DNA of 22,947 nucleotides from Collinsella sp. (GTDB lineage Bacteria; Actinomycetota; Coriobacteriia; Coriobacteriales; Coriobacteriaceae), in assembly GCA_019414045.1 (NCBI GenBank), contig DXMW01000010.1:1-22947 (forward strand), read 5' to 3'. A model generated the notes under the pieces. That model made no database searches. It had not been told where the DNA came from and saw nothing but the letters and a program-made list of their open reading frames with translations. Position 1 is the first letter of the stretch. Every line of letters begins with the position of its first letter. Made by a program: the position numbers and the translations under genes. Below, piece after piece: positions 7,449 through 15,573 of this stretch.

Positions 7449-7477
7449 AGTATATGCGCTCTGCTTGCATGTTGCAA
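7449..7477 (-). promoter_or_regulatory. Candidate sigma-70-type promoter
   Basis: Read on the minus strand, TTGCAA (7472-7477) and TATACT (7449-7454) are separated by 17 bp. The region is markedly AT-rich compared with its neighbours. A 6-bp perfect dyad CTTGCA-TGT-TGCAAG (7464-7478) covers the -35 and could be an operator. It would drive the small hypothetical gene and perhaps the surface-protein gene beyond it. Confidence 0.6.
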
Positions 7478-7528
7478 GAACATTTTTATTTTTCTAGCGC
7501 TTATAGCTAATCTGTTTCCTCTGTTTCC

Positions 7529-9424
7529 TCACGAGCAAATACCAGGCTCCCCCGCCGCGCCCTCACGCGCGGCACATTCGTTGAGATACTTCACCGGAAT
7601 CGGCCACCTGGAGGGAGCTCCGTGGCGCGAAAGCCCCACATTGACCAGCTGAACCAGCAGCTCGGACAGATCGTCGCCTTCGAGCACCTCAATCGAGCGC
7701 ACATGAATCGCCGTCGCCAGGTCCTCCTTGGTGCCGTTGTTGACGCCCACAAAGTAGCAGGTCATCCCTGCACGTTCAAACGTTCCAATGCCGTAATAGG
7801 GCGAGTTGTAGCTTTCGAAAAACTCCTTCTTACGGCCCGCTTTGCCCGTAAGCTGGTAATCGCGCACCAAGGTCGCAAAGTTGTTAGAGAAGGTCGTCAA
7901 GCCCGTATCGCGCACGCGCGCGAGCATAGACTGTCCACCTGCCCGCACGTCAAAGATATAGGCATCCTTGTCGAGCTTGCCGTCGGCCGTCAACAGCTCA
8001 AGCTCTATCTCGTCCACGGGACCATCCTCGATGGAATGCGAGGTGTAGTCCATGGCCCCGTCAGCACCAATCGTTAGCGTTGCAAGGCGCGCATCCAGCT
8101 CAATCTTGTCTTCCTCTTTACGCGGAACATTGACCACGCCGCAGACCGTCACCGACTCAACGCCAAAAGAGCCAAGGTCAAACGCCTGCATCCGTCCGTC
8201 GACGACGTTCTGCTTTACCAGCAGCTCTTTGAGCATGGCTCCCAGGATTCCCTCCTGTGCGCCCCGTACCTTTGTATTCGGCATCGCCTTAACCAGCGGC
8301 TCGCACACATCCGGCGTCACATGCTGCTCCACCACGCCAGCGTGCAGAGCATAGCCATCGTCCTCGGCGACCTCGTTGGCTACCACAACGATATTCCACG
8401 CCAGCGGATCAACAGCCCTGCCGCCATACGACGCGCGCACGCCCCACGAGGAATCGTTGAGCCGATCGGCCAACTGGCGCGCTACCCTATCAAGCCCGTC
8501 ACCCGCGAACGAAACCACAACCCGCCGCCCCAACGAACGCTCCGCAACCACATGGGCGTATCGGTCGCTTTTCAGAACCTCGTAGAAGCTCTTGCGCGGA
8601 TACTCCCTGAGCGATATCTGGGCAAAATCGCTGTACCGACGCTCAAGAATCTGCAGCTCTCGGTACAGGATTCCCTTCTTGGTATAGGCGACCTTTTCCG
8701 CCTGGGCAGAAAACGTAAGGTCACGGCGTTTGGACGGCTTATCGCCCTTGGCACGGCGCAGGATATACTCATCGCTTTGTCCGTGAGCCAGCACCACCGT
8801 AGCCACAGGCGACAGCCTGTAACCCACCTGGCTGTTGATCTTCTCGAGTTCCAGCTTGTCGCCTGCCGCACGACCGATGAGCACCCGCCGCTTGGCAAAC
8901 GTTCGGATCTTAAGTTCAAAGGTGCAGTCCTCGTTGATAACAGTCTCGACCGTCTCAATCTTGGCAGGGCCCGTTCCTGCTTCCTCAATGGCGTCGCGGC
9001 GGTCGCCCTTGGCACTAATGACATACAGGTGTCCCGTGTCATTGGGAATCTCGTCCTCGACCCCCTCAAACTGCGAGCAAGAGTTGAATAGCAGGCGCAA
9101 CACGACGCAATCTTCCAGCTCGTCCCAATGAGTTTTAATCGGAACCATTTGCTCATGGGCGAGCGGGGCGTTAAGGTCGCCCGTCTGCGCGCCCGCCTTG
9201 ACCATCAGAAAGACGCGGTTGTCCTCGAGCTGGGTGAGCGCCACGACCTTGCCCGTCTGGCACACATCGGCCATAAAGTCCGCCACGGCATGCTTGCCTG
9301 CATCGCCAACGTTGCACCAAAAGACCGAGTAGCGCTTCTCGGCAGCCGCGGCATCGAGCTGCAACACAAGCTCGGACACAGCGATGTCTCCCAGGCCACA
9401 CGGCTGGTTATGCTTCGATTGCAC
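7529..9424 (-). CDS. Unknown 631-residue protein with possible C-terminal PIWI-like domain
   Basis: This is the last gene of the six-gene operon. It starts at a GTG that overlaps the helicase stop by 17 bp, with GGAGG 9 bases upstream inside the helicase end. No signal peptide or membrane segment is present. There is no clear match to a common family. Features recalling prokaryotic Argonaute/PIWI-RE proteins are an N-terminal region with VETVINEDCTFELKIRTFA, a middle MID-like stretch (about residue 390-405, ILGAMLKELLVKQNV), and a C-terminal end with NNGTKEDLATAIHVRSIEVL, LLVQLVNVGLS and SRWPIPVKYLNECAARE (608-624). This resembles the terminal GT..HY.VL...P.P..YA pattern of PIWI domains. The catalytic residues of an RNase H fold could not be identified, so if PIWI-like it may be inactive. 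The link to the helicase-nuclease upstream is strong; the PIWI identity is inference. Confidence 0.75.
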   Translation of the reverse strand: MQSKHNQPCGLGDIAVSELVLQLDAAAAEKRYSVFWCNVGDAGKHAVADFMADVCQTGKVVALTQLEDNRVFLMVKAGAQTGDLNAPLAHEQMVPIKTHWDELEDCVVLRLLFNSCSQFEGVEDEIPNDTGHLYVISAKGDRRDAIEEAGTGPAKIETVETVINEDCTFELKIRTFAKRRVLIGRAAGDKLELEKINSQVGYRLSPVATVVLAHGQSDEYILRRAKGDKPSKRRDLTFSAQAEKVAYTKKGILYRELQILERRYSDFAQISLREYPRKSFYEVLKSDRYAHVVAERSLGRRVVVSFAGDGLDRVARQLADRLNDSSWGVRASYGGRAVDPLAWNIVVVANEVAEDDGYALHAGVVEQHVTPDVCEPLVKAMPNTKVRGAQEGILGAMLKELLVKQNVVDGRMQAFDLGSFGVESVTVCGVVNVPRKEEDKIELDARLATLTIGADGAMDYTSHSIEDGPVDEIELELLTADGKLDKDAYIFDVRAGGQSMLARVRDTGLTTFSNNFATLVRDYQLTGKAGRKKEFFESYNSPYYGIGTFERAGMTCYFVGVNNGTKEDLATAIHVRSIEVLEGDDLSELLVQLVNVGLSRHGAPSRWPIPVKYLNECAAREGAAGEPGICS

Positions 9425-12400
9425 GGCCGATCGCCTCCATCATCTCCAGACTGATTGCTCCATCAGCTGCCATATAGGGGAAGGAGTAGACCATTCCCAC
9501 GTCATCGATTGGCTTTTGACGAAGCTCCAGCGCCGCCTCATCGGCCAAAACATTCACGATCAGCAGGCGCTTTGCCCCAACCTTTTGAGCCTTTGCCTTA
9601 AAGCACTCGGCATCCGTAGTCTCGCCGCCGCTGCGCCTGTAGGCCTCGTAGGTGCCGATGCGATAGTGCTTAAAATCGATCCACACCCCGGTCTTGTTGC
9701 CAGCGGCATCGAGCACCTCAAAATCGCCGCCCGTCTCGGCATGGGCCGCATCGCCACGAGCAAGCGAATAGCGGCCGTCATAATACGCCTCGAAGACGGC
9801 CCTACCAGCAGACTCTCCCAGTCCCCCCAGGTACACCGCCTGGAACATATAGGGCGTCATGTGCGCCGTCGCCGCCGGCTGCAGCGCCGCAGGCACCCCG
9901 TCGTGCGACCAACGCTCGCGCACCTCCCGAATCGACAGCAACTCGGGCACGCGGGCCGCCGCCTGGCTTACCTGGCGAACCTTCGCGCCCTCAAGGCCCT
10001 CGTTATAGCGGCAGCGCTCCTCCAGGCGGGCAGCAATCTGCTCGACAGGTTCACCCTCATAGCTGGGAAACTCAAAATGCGGCACCTTACACGCTCCGCC
10101 CTGCGCATACGCATAGCCACTCGCGGCAAACGGCATGTGCAGTGCGGTGCTTTTGCGCGCAGGATAGCTTGCGAGGTCCTCCCACGGCAGGCAAAAATGA
10201 TGCAGATAAAAGTCGCGCTCGCCATCGAAGGCGGCCAGATCTTTCTCGCGCGCATCGAGGGAGGTAACCTTCCATGCCAGCTTTTCGTGCTTCTCTTTCG
10301 CCAGGTTGTTCCTAAAGGCAGCAAGGTTCTGCTGTTTGTTAGCAGCGTGCTGCTTCTTGTCCGCCATGTGATTGTTGACGGCCGCGCAGGCGCCAACCAC
10401 CTGCTCCAGCTCGTAGCCCATCGGCAAATCGTGCAGGAACGAAAAGTCGCAATCGCCGGCGATTTTGCGATCGAGCATCACCTGCACGTGCGGCATCTTT
10501 ACGCTCGTACGCATCAAGCGACCCACCGCCTGCGTCACAATGCGGGCACCTTCGACCTGATACGAGAGGGTGTCGCGAACTGGCAGACTCTGCTTGGCTC
10601 CGGACAGCAACAGTCGTACGTTGCGGCGCTTTTGAGTAAACGGGACCTCTCCGCGCGCCACCAGCTCCTCTTGCTCGATCACACCGAGCAGCGCCTGCTG
10701 GACAAACTTCGTTGAGTCAACCTCAACACCCCAGGTCAAGCGACTTGTGGGCGACTCAATGTACAGAAAGTCAAGATCCATCTTGGGACGGCAGTCGATG
10801 CTCTCAAAGCCGCAATCAACCTGTCGCACCATACGGCACAGGCTCTCCGGAACCTTGTATTTGAGATTTTTTGAAAAACCGCCCACCGACAAATTGATGA
10901 ACATCAGGGTTGGTTGGCCCATCTCGAGGCGCTTTTGAGTATCGTCCCAGCCGGTATCCCATTCTGCAGCGTTAAAGCACGGCACCATATCCTTGGCCTC
11001 CGCGAGCGACTCCTCGTACGACGCCTCGGGACGCTTAACGTTCCGAATCACCAGTTCGGCAACGATTTCTCGGCCAAGATCCAGCGCCAAACTATTAAAG
11101 TCGCCATGGTTTCCCATGTGACGGGTGGTAAAAACGGCACCCGCCTGCTGTTCGTTGCGCGCGACGCCGCGCGCCCAGGCGCTCACGGCAACGAGCGCTT
11201 TACTCAGGCGTTCCAGCTCAAACTCGATGCTTTTGGCATCGCTCGTGCCCACCCTATCGGCAACCTTTCGGCGCAGACGCACCGCAAGACCTTCACTCAC
11301 GCCAATTCCGCCAAAGAACTCCATCGCACGCCCGTACGTCTCGTCGGGCGATACGATTGCGCCGCCAAAAGCGCCGCCGGCCAACGCAGCCATACCGGCA
11401 AGATTCTTGTCCTCGTCAACCCAAGCAACGTCAATGTCGTACGTCTTTGCCGCCCGTTTGTTAAACAGCTTGGTCTGTCGTACGATCTCTTGGTTGAGCT
11501 CGCCGATCCACATATCCTTGCGAACCACGCCGTGAACCTCATCGAGGTAATCCAGGTTAAAGTTCTTTACGGTCGGCGCGCTCCATGTTGCGCTCATGCA
11601 CACACAGGGCGCTTTGGCAGCAATGGAGGCCAAGTATGCCTCGGGCATGCGCTCAATGCCATGACTGGTTAGGTACGTGGTTAACATATGGTCTAGTGTG
11701 GTTTCCATTACTAGGTAGTCAACGCCATGCGCATACATCGAGTCATCGGCTGCATCAATATCGTCGTTCTTACGGTTCTTAAAGAACAGCGCCATCATCA
11801 ACGCATTCCAAAAGCATTTCTCACTGGTTTGGTCGTTCCTAATGCCCAGCGCATCGATGATGTTCTTGCGCGAAAGATCGTCCTTGTACGAAATGCTGCC
11901 GTAATACAGGCTATCCATAAGGCTGGCGCAGATGGCAAGGTGACCTACTACCATCCTAACGACGCCGCGCGCACGACGAACCGCCTTGTTAACGGTTTGC
12001 TGTCCATTCGCCCCATGAGCCGTAATCATATTGCGGATACCGTCCTCATTGAGCTTGTAGCACAACGGGTTTACCGAGTTATCGCCCACCGAGACATCAT
12101 CACTGCCAAACAGACGACGACCGGCAAGCTGCTCGTCTTTTGCCTCGTCAGACAGCGCAAAAGGCGGGCGCAGTTTCATTTCCTTAATGCAGGAGGCGAG
12201 TGCCTTTTGAATATTCTCGGCATCCTTGGCGATTCCTTCGGCAGCTTCCTCTACGCTCGCTCGCGAAACCCTGTTCCTCTCGGCATTCGACCCCTTGTGA
12301 TCGCCCGACGTAGAAGCGTGTGTGTAGACCGCCATCCATTGATCTCGATTTCCCAACAGCAAGGGGTCCACCACGCCGCCGTTAAAATGACGATCAAGGA

Positions 12401-13358
12401 TGCGCAGCGCCTCATCCGGCTGAAACGTCACGGGGTCGTCCGTCAGCGTCGACAGCATGTCAGCCTTCATGTGGTCGATTTCGTCAAAGATGAATAGGCA
12501 CTTCTCTGCAGCCGCCGCGTTAAAGAGCACAACGCCCGGACCGGTCACCGTATCGATTCTGTTGACGAGCTTTTGGGGTGTAAGGGCAATCACATGTGGC
12601 ATGCTCTCGTCGTTGAGCAGCGCAGATGGCCAAATCTGAGGGATTACCTCCATGCCTCGCGTAATGTTCTTGAGTTCACAACTCACTGCCCAACGCAGGC
12701 TCGCATCGGCTAACGACAGCTTGTCCCACAGGCTGGGGGTCAGACAATCGACAACGTTTCCCAGACTTTTCTTTGTATCAAGAATGTGCAGAAGGTTATC
12801 GGCAACCTCCATAGTGTTACGCCATGCTCGCTTAATGACGCGATGAGAGCTCTCGTCATCTGCTTCGATGGGACACGAGATTTCGCGCACGCCCACGGCA
12901 CCCTTGCCGCGGGTGGCCTCAATCCAATTCAGAATGTTCTCGCCCGCGCGCGGAAGATCGAACACCATGCGTGCCGCTTCATCACAACTCATGCCCTGGC
13001 CAGCCAACAATTCACGCACGCTTGCAACATAGTTGTCGCGATTGTCTTTACCCGGAACAACAAACACCAAGGTACGGCGGCCGGGACACTTGTTAAAACA
13101 GCCCGACTCATCCCAGCCGCCGGCAATCAGGTCGGCCGTGACCTGCTCGGCCGTGTAGTTTTTGCCCGAGCCCGTCGTGGCGCCCAAAAAGTACAGGCCG
13201 TTGTTGTCCTGGTCCTTAGCGCCGTCCTGATCCTGGGGAACAAACAGCGCACGCTCAAAAAACTCGCGCATCGCCTTTTGACGTGCAAGATAGGGAGCAA
13301 GCTCCTTGTCGCCCGCAGACGACAGCATCGATTGACAGTTGAGTTCCCACGTAGCCAT
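9408..13358 (-). CDS. SF2 helicase fused to a PD-(D/E)xK nuclease-like domain
   Basis: This 1316-residue protein starts at the ATG at 13358 with GGAGG 7 bases upstream; a TTG two codons earlier is less likely. Helicase motifs appear in order: Walker A GATTGSGKN (about 59-67), DEID box FIFDEIDHM (about 287-295), motif III-like CVCMSATW (about 586-593) and motif VI QAVGRLMRT (about 941-949). The spacing and SATW suggest an XPD/DinG-like SF2 enzyme. The C-terminal 170 residues have GESAGRAVFEAYYDGRY, FEVLDAAGNKTG and VWIDFKHYR (about 1220-1228), the Asp-x-Lys and upstream acidic residue of a PD-(D/E)xK endonuclease. It should translocate on and cut DNA. The stop overlaps the next gene by 17 bp. 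It lies 134 bp after the 219-residue gene. The large size and single-chain fusion are unusual. Confidence 0.85.
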   Translation of the reverse strand: MATWELNCQSMLSSAGDKELAPYLARQKAMREFFERALFVPQDQDGAKDQDNNGLYFLGATTGSGKNYTAEQVTADLIAGGWDESGCFNKCPGRRTLVFVVPGKDNRDNYVASVRELLAGQGMSCDEAARMVFDLPRAGENILNWIEATRGKGAVGVREISCPIEADDESSHRVIKRAWRNTMEVADNLLHILDTKKSLGNVVDCLTPSLWDKLSLADASLRWAVSCELKNITRGMEVIPQIWPSALLNDESMPHVIALTPQKLVNRIDTVTGPGVVLFNAAAAEKCLFIFDEIDHMKADMLSTLTDDPVTFQPDEALRILDRHFNGGVVDPLLLGNRDQWMAVYTHASTSGDHKGSNAERNRVSRASVEEAAEGIAKDAENIQKALASCIKEMKLRPPFALSDEAKDEQLAGRRLFGSDDVSVGDNSVNPLCYKLNEDGIRNMITAHGANGQQTVNKAVRRARGVVRMVVGHLAICASLMDSLYYGSISYKDDLSRKNIIDALGIRNDQTSEKCFWNALMMALFFKNRKNDDIDAADDSMYAHGVDYLVMETTLDHMLTTYLTSHGIERMPEAYLASIAAKAPCVCMSATWSAPTVKNFNLDYLDEVHGVVRKDMWIGELNQEIVRQTKLFNKRAAKTYDIDVAWVDEDKNLAGMAALAGGAFGGAIVSPDETYGRAMEFFGGIGVSEGLAVRLRRKVADRVGTSDAKSIEFELERLSKALVAVSAWARGVARNEQQAGAVFTTRHMGNHGDFNSLALDLGREIVAELVIRNVKRPEASYEESLAEAKDMVPCFNAAEWDTGWDDTQKRLEMGQPTLMFINLSVGGFSKNLKYKVPESLCRMVRQVDCGFESIDCRPKMDLDFLYIESPTSRLTWGVEVDSTKFVQQALLGVIEQEELVARGEVPFTQKRRNVRLLLSGAKQSLPVRDTLSYQVEGARIVTQAVGRLMRTSVKMPHVQVMLDRKIAGDCDFSFLHDLPMGYELEQVVGACAAVNNHMADKKQHAANKQQNLAAFRNNLAKEKHEKLAWKVTSLDAREKDLAAFDGERDFYLHHFCLPWEDLASYPARKSTALHMPFAASGYAYAQGGACKVPHFEFPSYEGEPVEQIAARLEERCRYNEGLEGAKVRQVSQAAARVPELLSIREVRERWSHDGVPAALQPAATAHMTPYMFQAVYLGGLGESAGRAVFEAYYDGRYSLARGDAAHAETGGDFEVLDAAGNKTGVWIDFKHYRIGTYEAYRRSGGETTDAECFKAKAQKVGAKRLLIVNVLADEAALELRQKPIDDVGMVYSFPYMAADGAISLEMMEAIGRAIEA

Positions 13359-13437
13359 GGTCAAACCTCCGATTTAGTTGTTGCATGTGTTGAATACCAT
13401 CCCGTGCGGACAAAAACTCACGCGAGGTGGTTGAGGT

Positions 13438-13482
13438 GGCGGCGTCTATGCCGCCGAGAAAGGGAAAGAAAAGAAAGAGAAA
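13438..13482 (-). other. Hairpin and 27-nt pyrimidine tract in the operon leader to the helicase
   Basis: The 134-bp gap between the 219-residue gene and the helicase gene holds a GC-rich hairpin with 6-bp arms GGCGGC (13438-13443) and GCCGCC (13450-13455). An unbroken purine tract on the plus strand at 13456-13482 reads as 27 pyrimidines in the minus-strand transcript just before the hairpin. There is no U-tract after the stem. It could be an mRNA processing or stability element that sets helicase levels apart from the upstream genes. Confidence 0.4.
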
Positions 13483-13492
13483 CAGTCGGCGA

Positions 13493-14152
13493 TTACTCGC
13501 ACGAAGCGAGCAGCTTCTTAAGATCGCACTCCAATGCCTCACGCTCCTCAACGTCCATCACTGCAAGGGCGACACGCATCAGGGACACCTTGGCGGCAAG
13601 CTCCTTAACCTGGTCGGGGCGCTTGCTAAAGTGGTCGTAAATCCGCAGGGCCTCCCCGGCCGCCAGGTACTGCCACTTTTCCAACGAAGGCTTTTCGGAC
13701 CTGCTCATGGCATCGACCCACTCGCCAAGACCCTGAAAACCGTTGCCCGTAGTCGTGCCGTTCATAACCACATCGAGCGGGCTCAGCAAGCAATCGGGCG
13801 ATTTTTTGTACACCAATTTGGTGAGCATAAGCACCTGGGCAAGGTTGCGATACTTGTCCTGATCGGCATAGAGCGCGTCGTTGTAGCAGGCGCACGCCTT
13901 AAGCAGCTCGTGGGCGGCAATGCGCTCCGGCCCATCAAACGGAACGCCGCGCAACAAGACCCCAGCAAGATCGAATGCTTTGCCGCCCTGCACGATCTTG
14001 TCGAGCGCCGAGCCGTCCATCAAATCCGCCAGCCAAGCAAGCTCGGGCTGATACGGCCTATGCTCGTCCTTGTCCTCATGCTCCATCCAGCTGTTCACCA
14101 GCGCCAGGGCTTCAATCTCCCTCCCGTTCAGAAAGGGCGAATTCTCCCCCAT
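13493..14152 (-). CDS. Unknown 219-residue operon protein
   Basis: I do not recognise this protein. It begins MGENSPFLNGREIEALALVN; the ATG at 14152 is preferred because AGGA lies 4-5 bases upstream, while an in-frame TTG 12 bases earlier overlaps that site. It overlaps the end of the ClpX-like gene by 25 bp, so the two are translationally coupled. The sequence is mostly alpha-helical by eye, rich in Leu, Ala and Asp, with no signal peptide, membrane segment or enzyme motif (for example LLSPLDVVMNGTTTGNGFQG in the middle, and a helical tail MDVEEREALECDLKKLLAS). Coupling to the AAA+ gene suggests an adaptor, cofactor or subunit for the unfoldase or for the helicase downstream; this is inference. 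Confidence 0.82.
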   Translation of the reverse strand: MGENSPFLNGREIEALALVNSWMEHEDKDEHRPYQPELAWLADLMDGSALDKIVQGGKAFDLAGVLLRGVPFDGPERIAAHELLKACACYNDALYADQDKYRNLAQVLMLTKLVYKKSPDCLLSPLDVVMNGTTTGNGFQGLGEWVDAMSRSEKPSLEKWQYLAAGEALRIYDHFSKRPDQVKELAAKVSLMRVALAVMDVEEREALECDLKKLLASCE

Positions 14153-15261
14153 CTCTTCCTGCAAAAACCCCGCGGCTCATGAGAGCGCTCGTACGCAACC
14201 GCAAGTTCCCCGTCGCTCACGACCAAGGTCGCACGGGAAATATAGGTATCTTCCCGCATGTCCCTCCAGGCGTACATCATAAGGGGACGCAGCTGACGGA
14301 GCATGCCGCGCGCGCCGGCACCTTCCTTAACCGCGCGCTTCGCCGCAAGGCGAGCAGCATCTGCCGTCAGCTCCATCTTGGCGCCATTTCCCATCATATT
14401 GTTGTGCTTGGGTAGGTACTGTTCATACGCAATCTGGACCAGATCGTCCACGCTCAAGGCGTTAAAGTTAATCACCGAGCCAATGCGCCCGCACAGCTCG
14501 GACATAATACCCCAAGTCTCAACATCCTCGATGGTCGCACTGTCTCGCAGCTCGTTTGCCGATTTTGCGGCGGTGCGCACGGCGGCATACGAGGATCCGA
14601 AGCCGACCGTGGTGCCAGACTTGTCACCCAGGCGCTTGCGCACCAGAGCGTCCAAGCCCATAAAGGCGCCGCCCAAAATGCAGACAACCTGATCGAGGTT
14701 GAGCGTCTTAATAGCCGCACTCTTGGAGGTATCACATTCGAACGGCATCTCCCCGCCTTCCAAAAGCTTAAGGAACGACTGCGATGGACTAAAACTCGAT
14801 GCAACTTCTCCCCCATCGGGTTCGACACGAACCGCCTTGTCAAACTCGTCAAAGAGCACCAAACAAATTTCACCGGGATTCGCAGCCTGATAGTCCGCGA
14901 CCTGCGATAGGCAGTTGATCATGCTGGCACCGCGCCAGCCCTCGCCCGTCATGGTGGAGACATCGAACACGAACAGCTTGAGCCCTGCGGCATCTGCCAC
15001 GGCCTTGATGGTGTGGGTCTTTCCCGTACCAGTGGAACCCATCACCAAAATGGCGGCGGGCGAAAGAACGTCGCGCGGATCGGCGCCGCGTGCCAACATC
15101 ACGCAGCGGTTGACCTCAAAGCTCAGCGCCGTCACAAAGGCCTCCAAGCTTCCTTCGTGGCCAATAACACTCTGACGCGTCTGCTCCACCAGACGCGAGG
15201 GCGCAATTCGAGTGAGCAGGTCCCGGTAGCGATCGATGTTTCGATACTGCTTCTGAGCCAT
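14128..15261 (-). CDS. ClpX-like AAA+ unfoldase without zinc-binding domain
   Basis: This 377-residue AAA+ ATPase closely follows the ClpX core. SVIGHEGSLE (31-40) matches the VIGQE entry. Walker A is GSTGTGKT (75-82). FDVSTMTGEGWRG covers the pore-1 loop, with GWRG (108-111) in place of GYVG. Walker B is LVLFDEFDKA (134-143). SFLKLLEGGE (162-171), GGAFMGLDALV (197-207), VGFG (219-222, matching the IGF ClpP-docking loop), MSELCGRI (253-260) and sensor-2 GARGMLR (316-322) follow. The N-terminal Cys4 zinc domain of housekeeping ClpX is absent. ClpX unfolds proteins and feeds them to ClpP or remodels complexes. AAAGGA lies about 8-10 bases before the ATG. Being third in an operon with a helicase-nuclease points to a specialised paralogue, not housekeeping ClpX. 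Confidence 0.85.
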   Translation of the reverse strand: MAQKQYRNIDRYRDLLTRIAPSRLVEQTRQSVIGHEGSLEAFVTALSFEVNRCVMLARGADPRDVLSPAAILVMGSTGTGKTHTIKAVADAAGLKLFVFDVSTMTGEGWRGASMINCLSQVADYQAANPGEICLVLFDEFDKAVRVEPDGGEVASSFSPSQSFLKLLEGGEMPFECDTSKSAAIKTLNLDQVVCILGGAFMGLDALVRKRLGDKSGTTVGFGSSYAAVRTAAKSANELRDSATIEDVETWGIMSELCGRIGSVINFNALSVDDLVQIAYEQYLPKHNNMMGNGAKMELTADAARLAAKRAVKEGAGARGMLRQLRPLMMYAWRDMREDTYISRATLVVSDGELAVAYERSHEPRGFCRKRWGRIRPF

Positions 15262-15322
15262 GGGTGTTTTCCTTTCTATATTGGTTTTCTTACCTATGAC
15301 GTGGCCCCGAGCCCATAAACTC

Positions 15323-15529
15323 CTACAGTGCCAGCGATGTCGCCGACTCCAGATAGATCACGTTGCCCGGCTGGGTAAAGACCGGAATGTGGTAGAGCAG
15401 CTGCAAAATGCCCTGCTTGAGCAGCGGAAACAGTGTGGGATGCAACACTTCGTACATCAGGGCACCAGCCATAAGAGCGGTAAGTACGGCAAGCAGCAAA
15501 AGCTTTTGAGCGTCAGAGAATACCGACAT
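15323..15529 (-). CDS. Small membrane protein, 68 residues
   Basis: This 68-residue protein begins MSVFSDAQKLLLLAVLTALM. A longer upstream reading of the same frame is an artefact; the ATG at 15529 has AAGGA 7-8 bases before it. A hydrophobic helix spans about residues 10-28, a second amphipathic or hydrophobic stretch about 33-50 (LFPLLKQGILQLLYHIPVF), and the tail is polar. No family is recognised. It lies 44 bp after the multi-pass membrane gene and 61 bp before the ClpX-like gene. It could be a membrane subunit partnering the larger membrane protein, or a holin-like effector. Either role is inference. Confidence 0.72.
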   Translation of the reverse strand: MSVFSDAQKLLLLAVLTALMAGALMYEVLHPTLFPLLKQGILQLLYHIPVFTQPGNVIYLESATSLAL

Positions 15530-15573
15530 GGTCGTTCCTTTCTTTATGCGAGATATTTGGATTGCGTTGTGGG

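Noticed and set aside
9384..10715. 443-codon plus-strand frame opposite the helicase-nuclease.
   Set aside because: It is antisense to a gene with ordered helicase motifs, with no start signal and no family resemblance.
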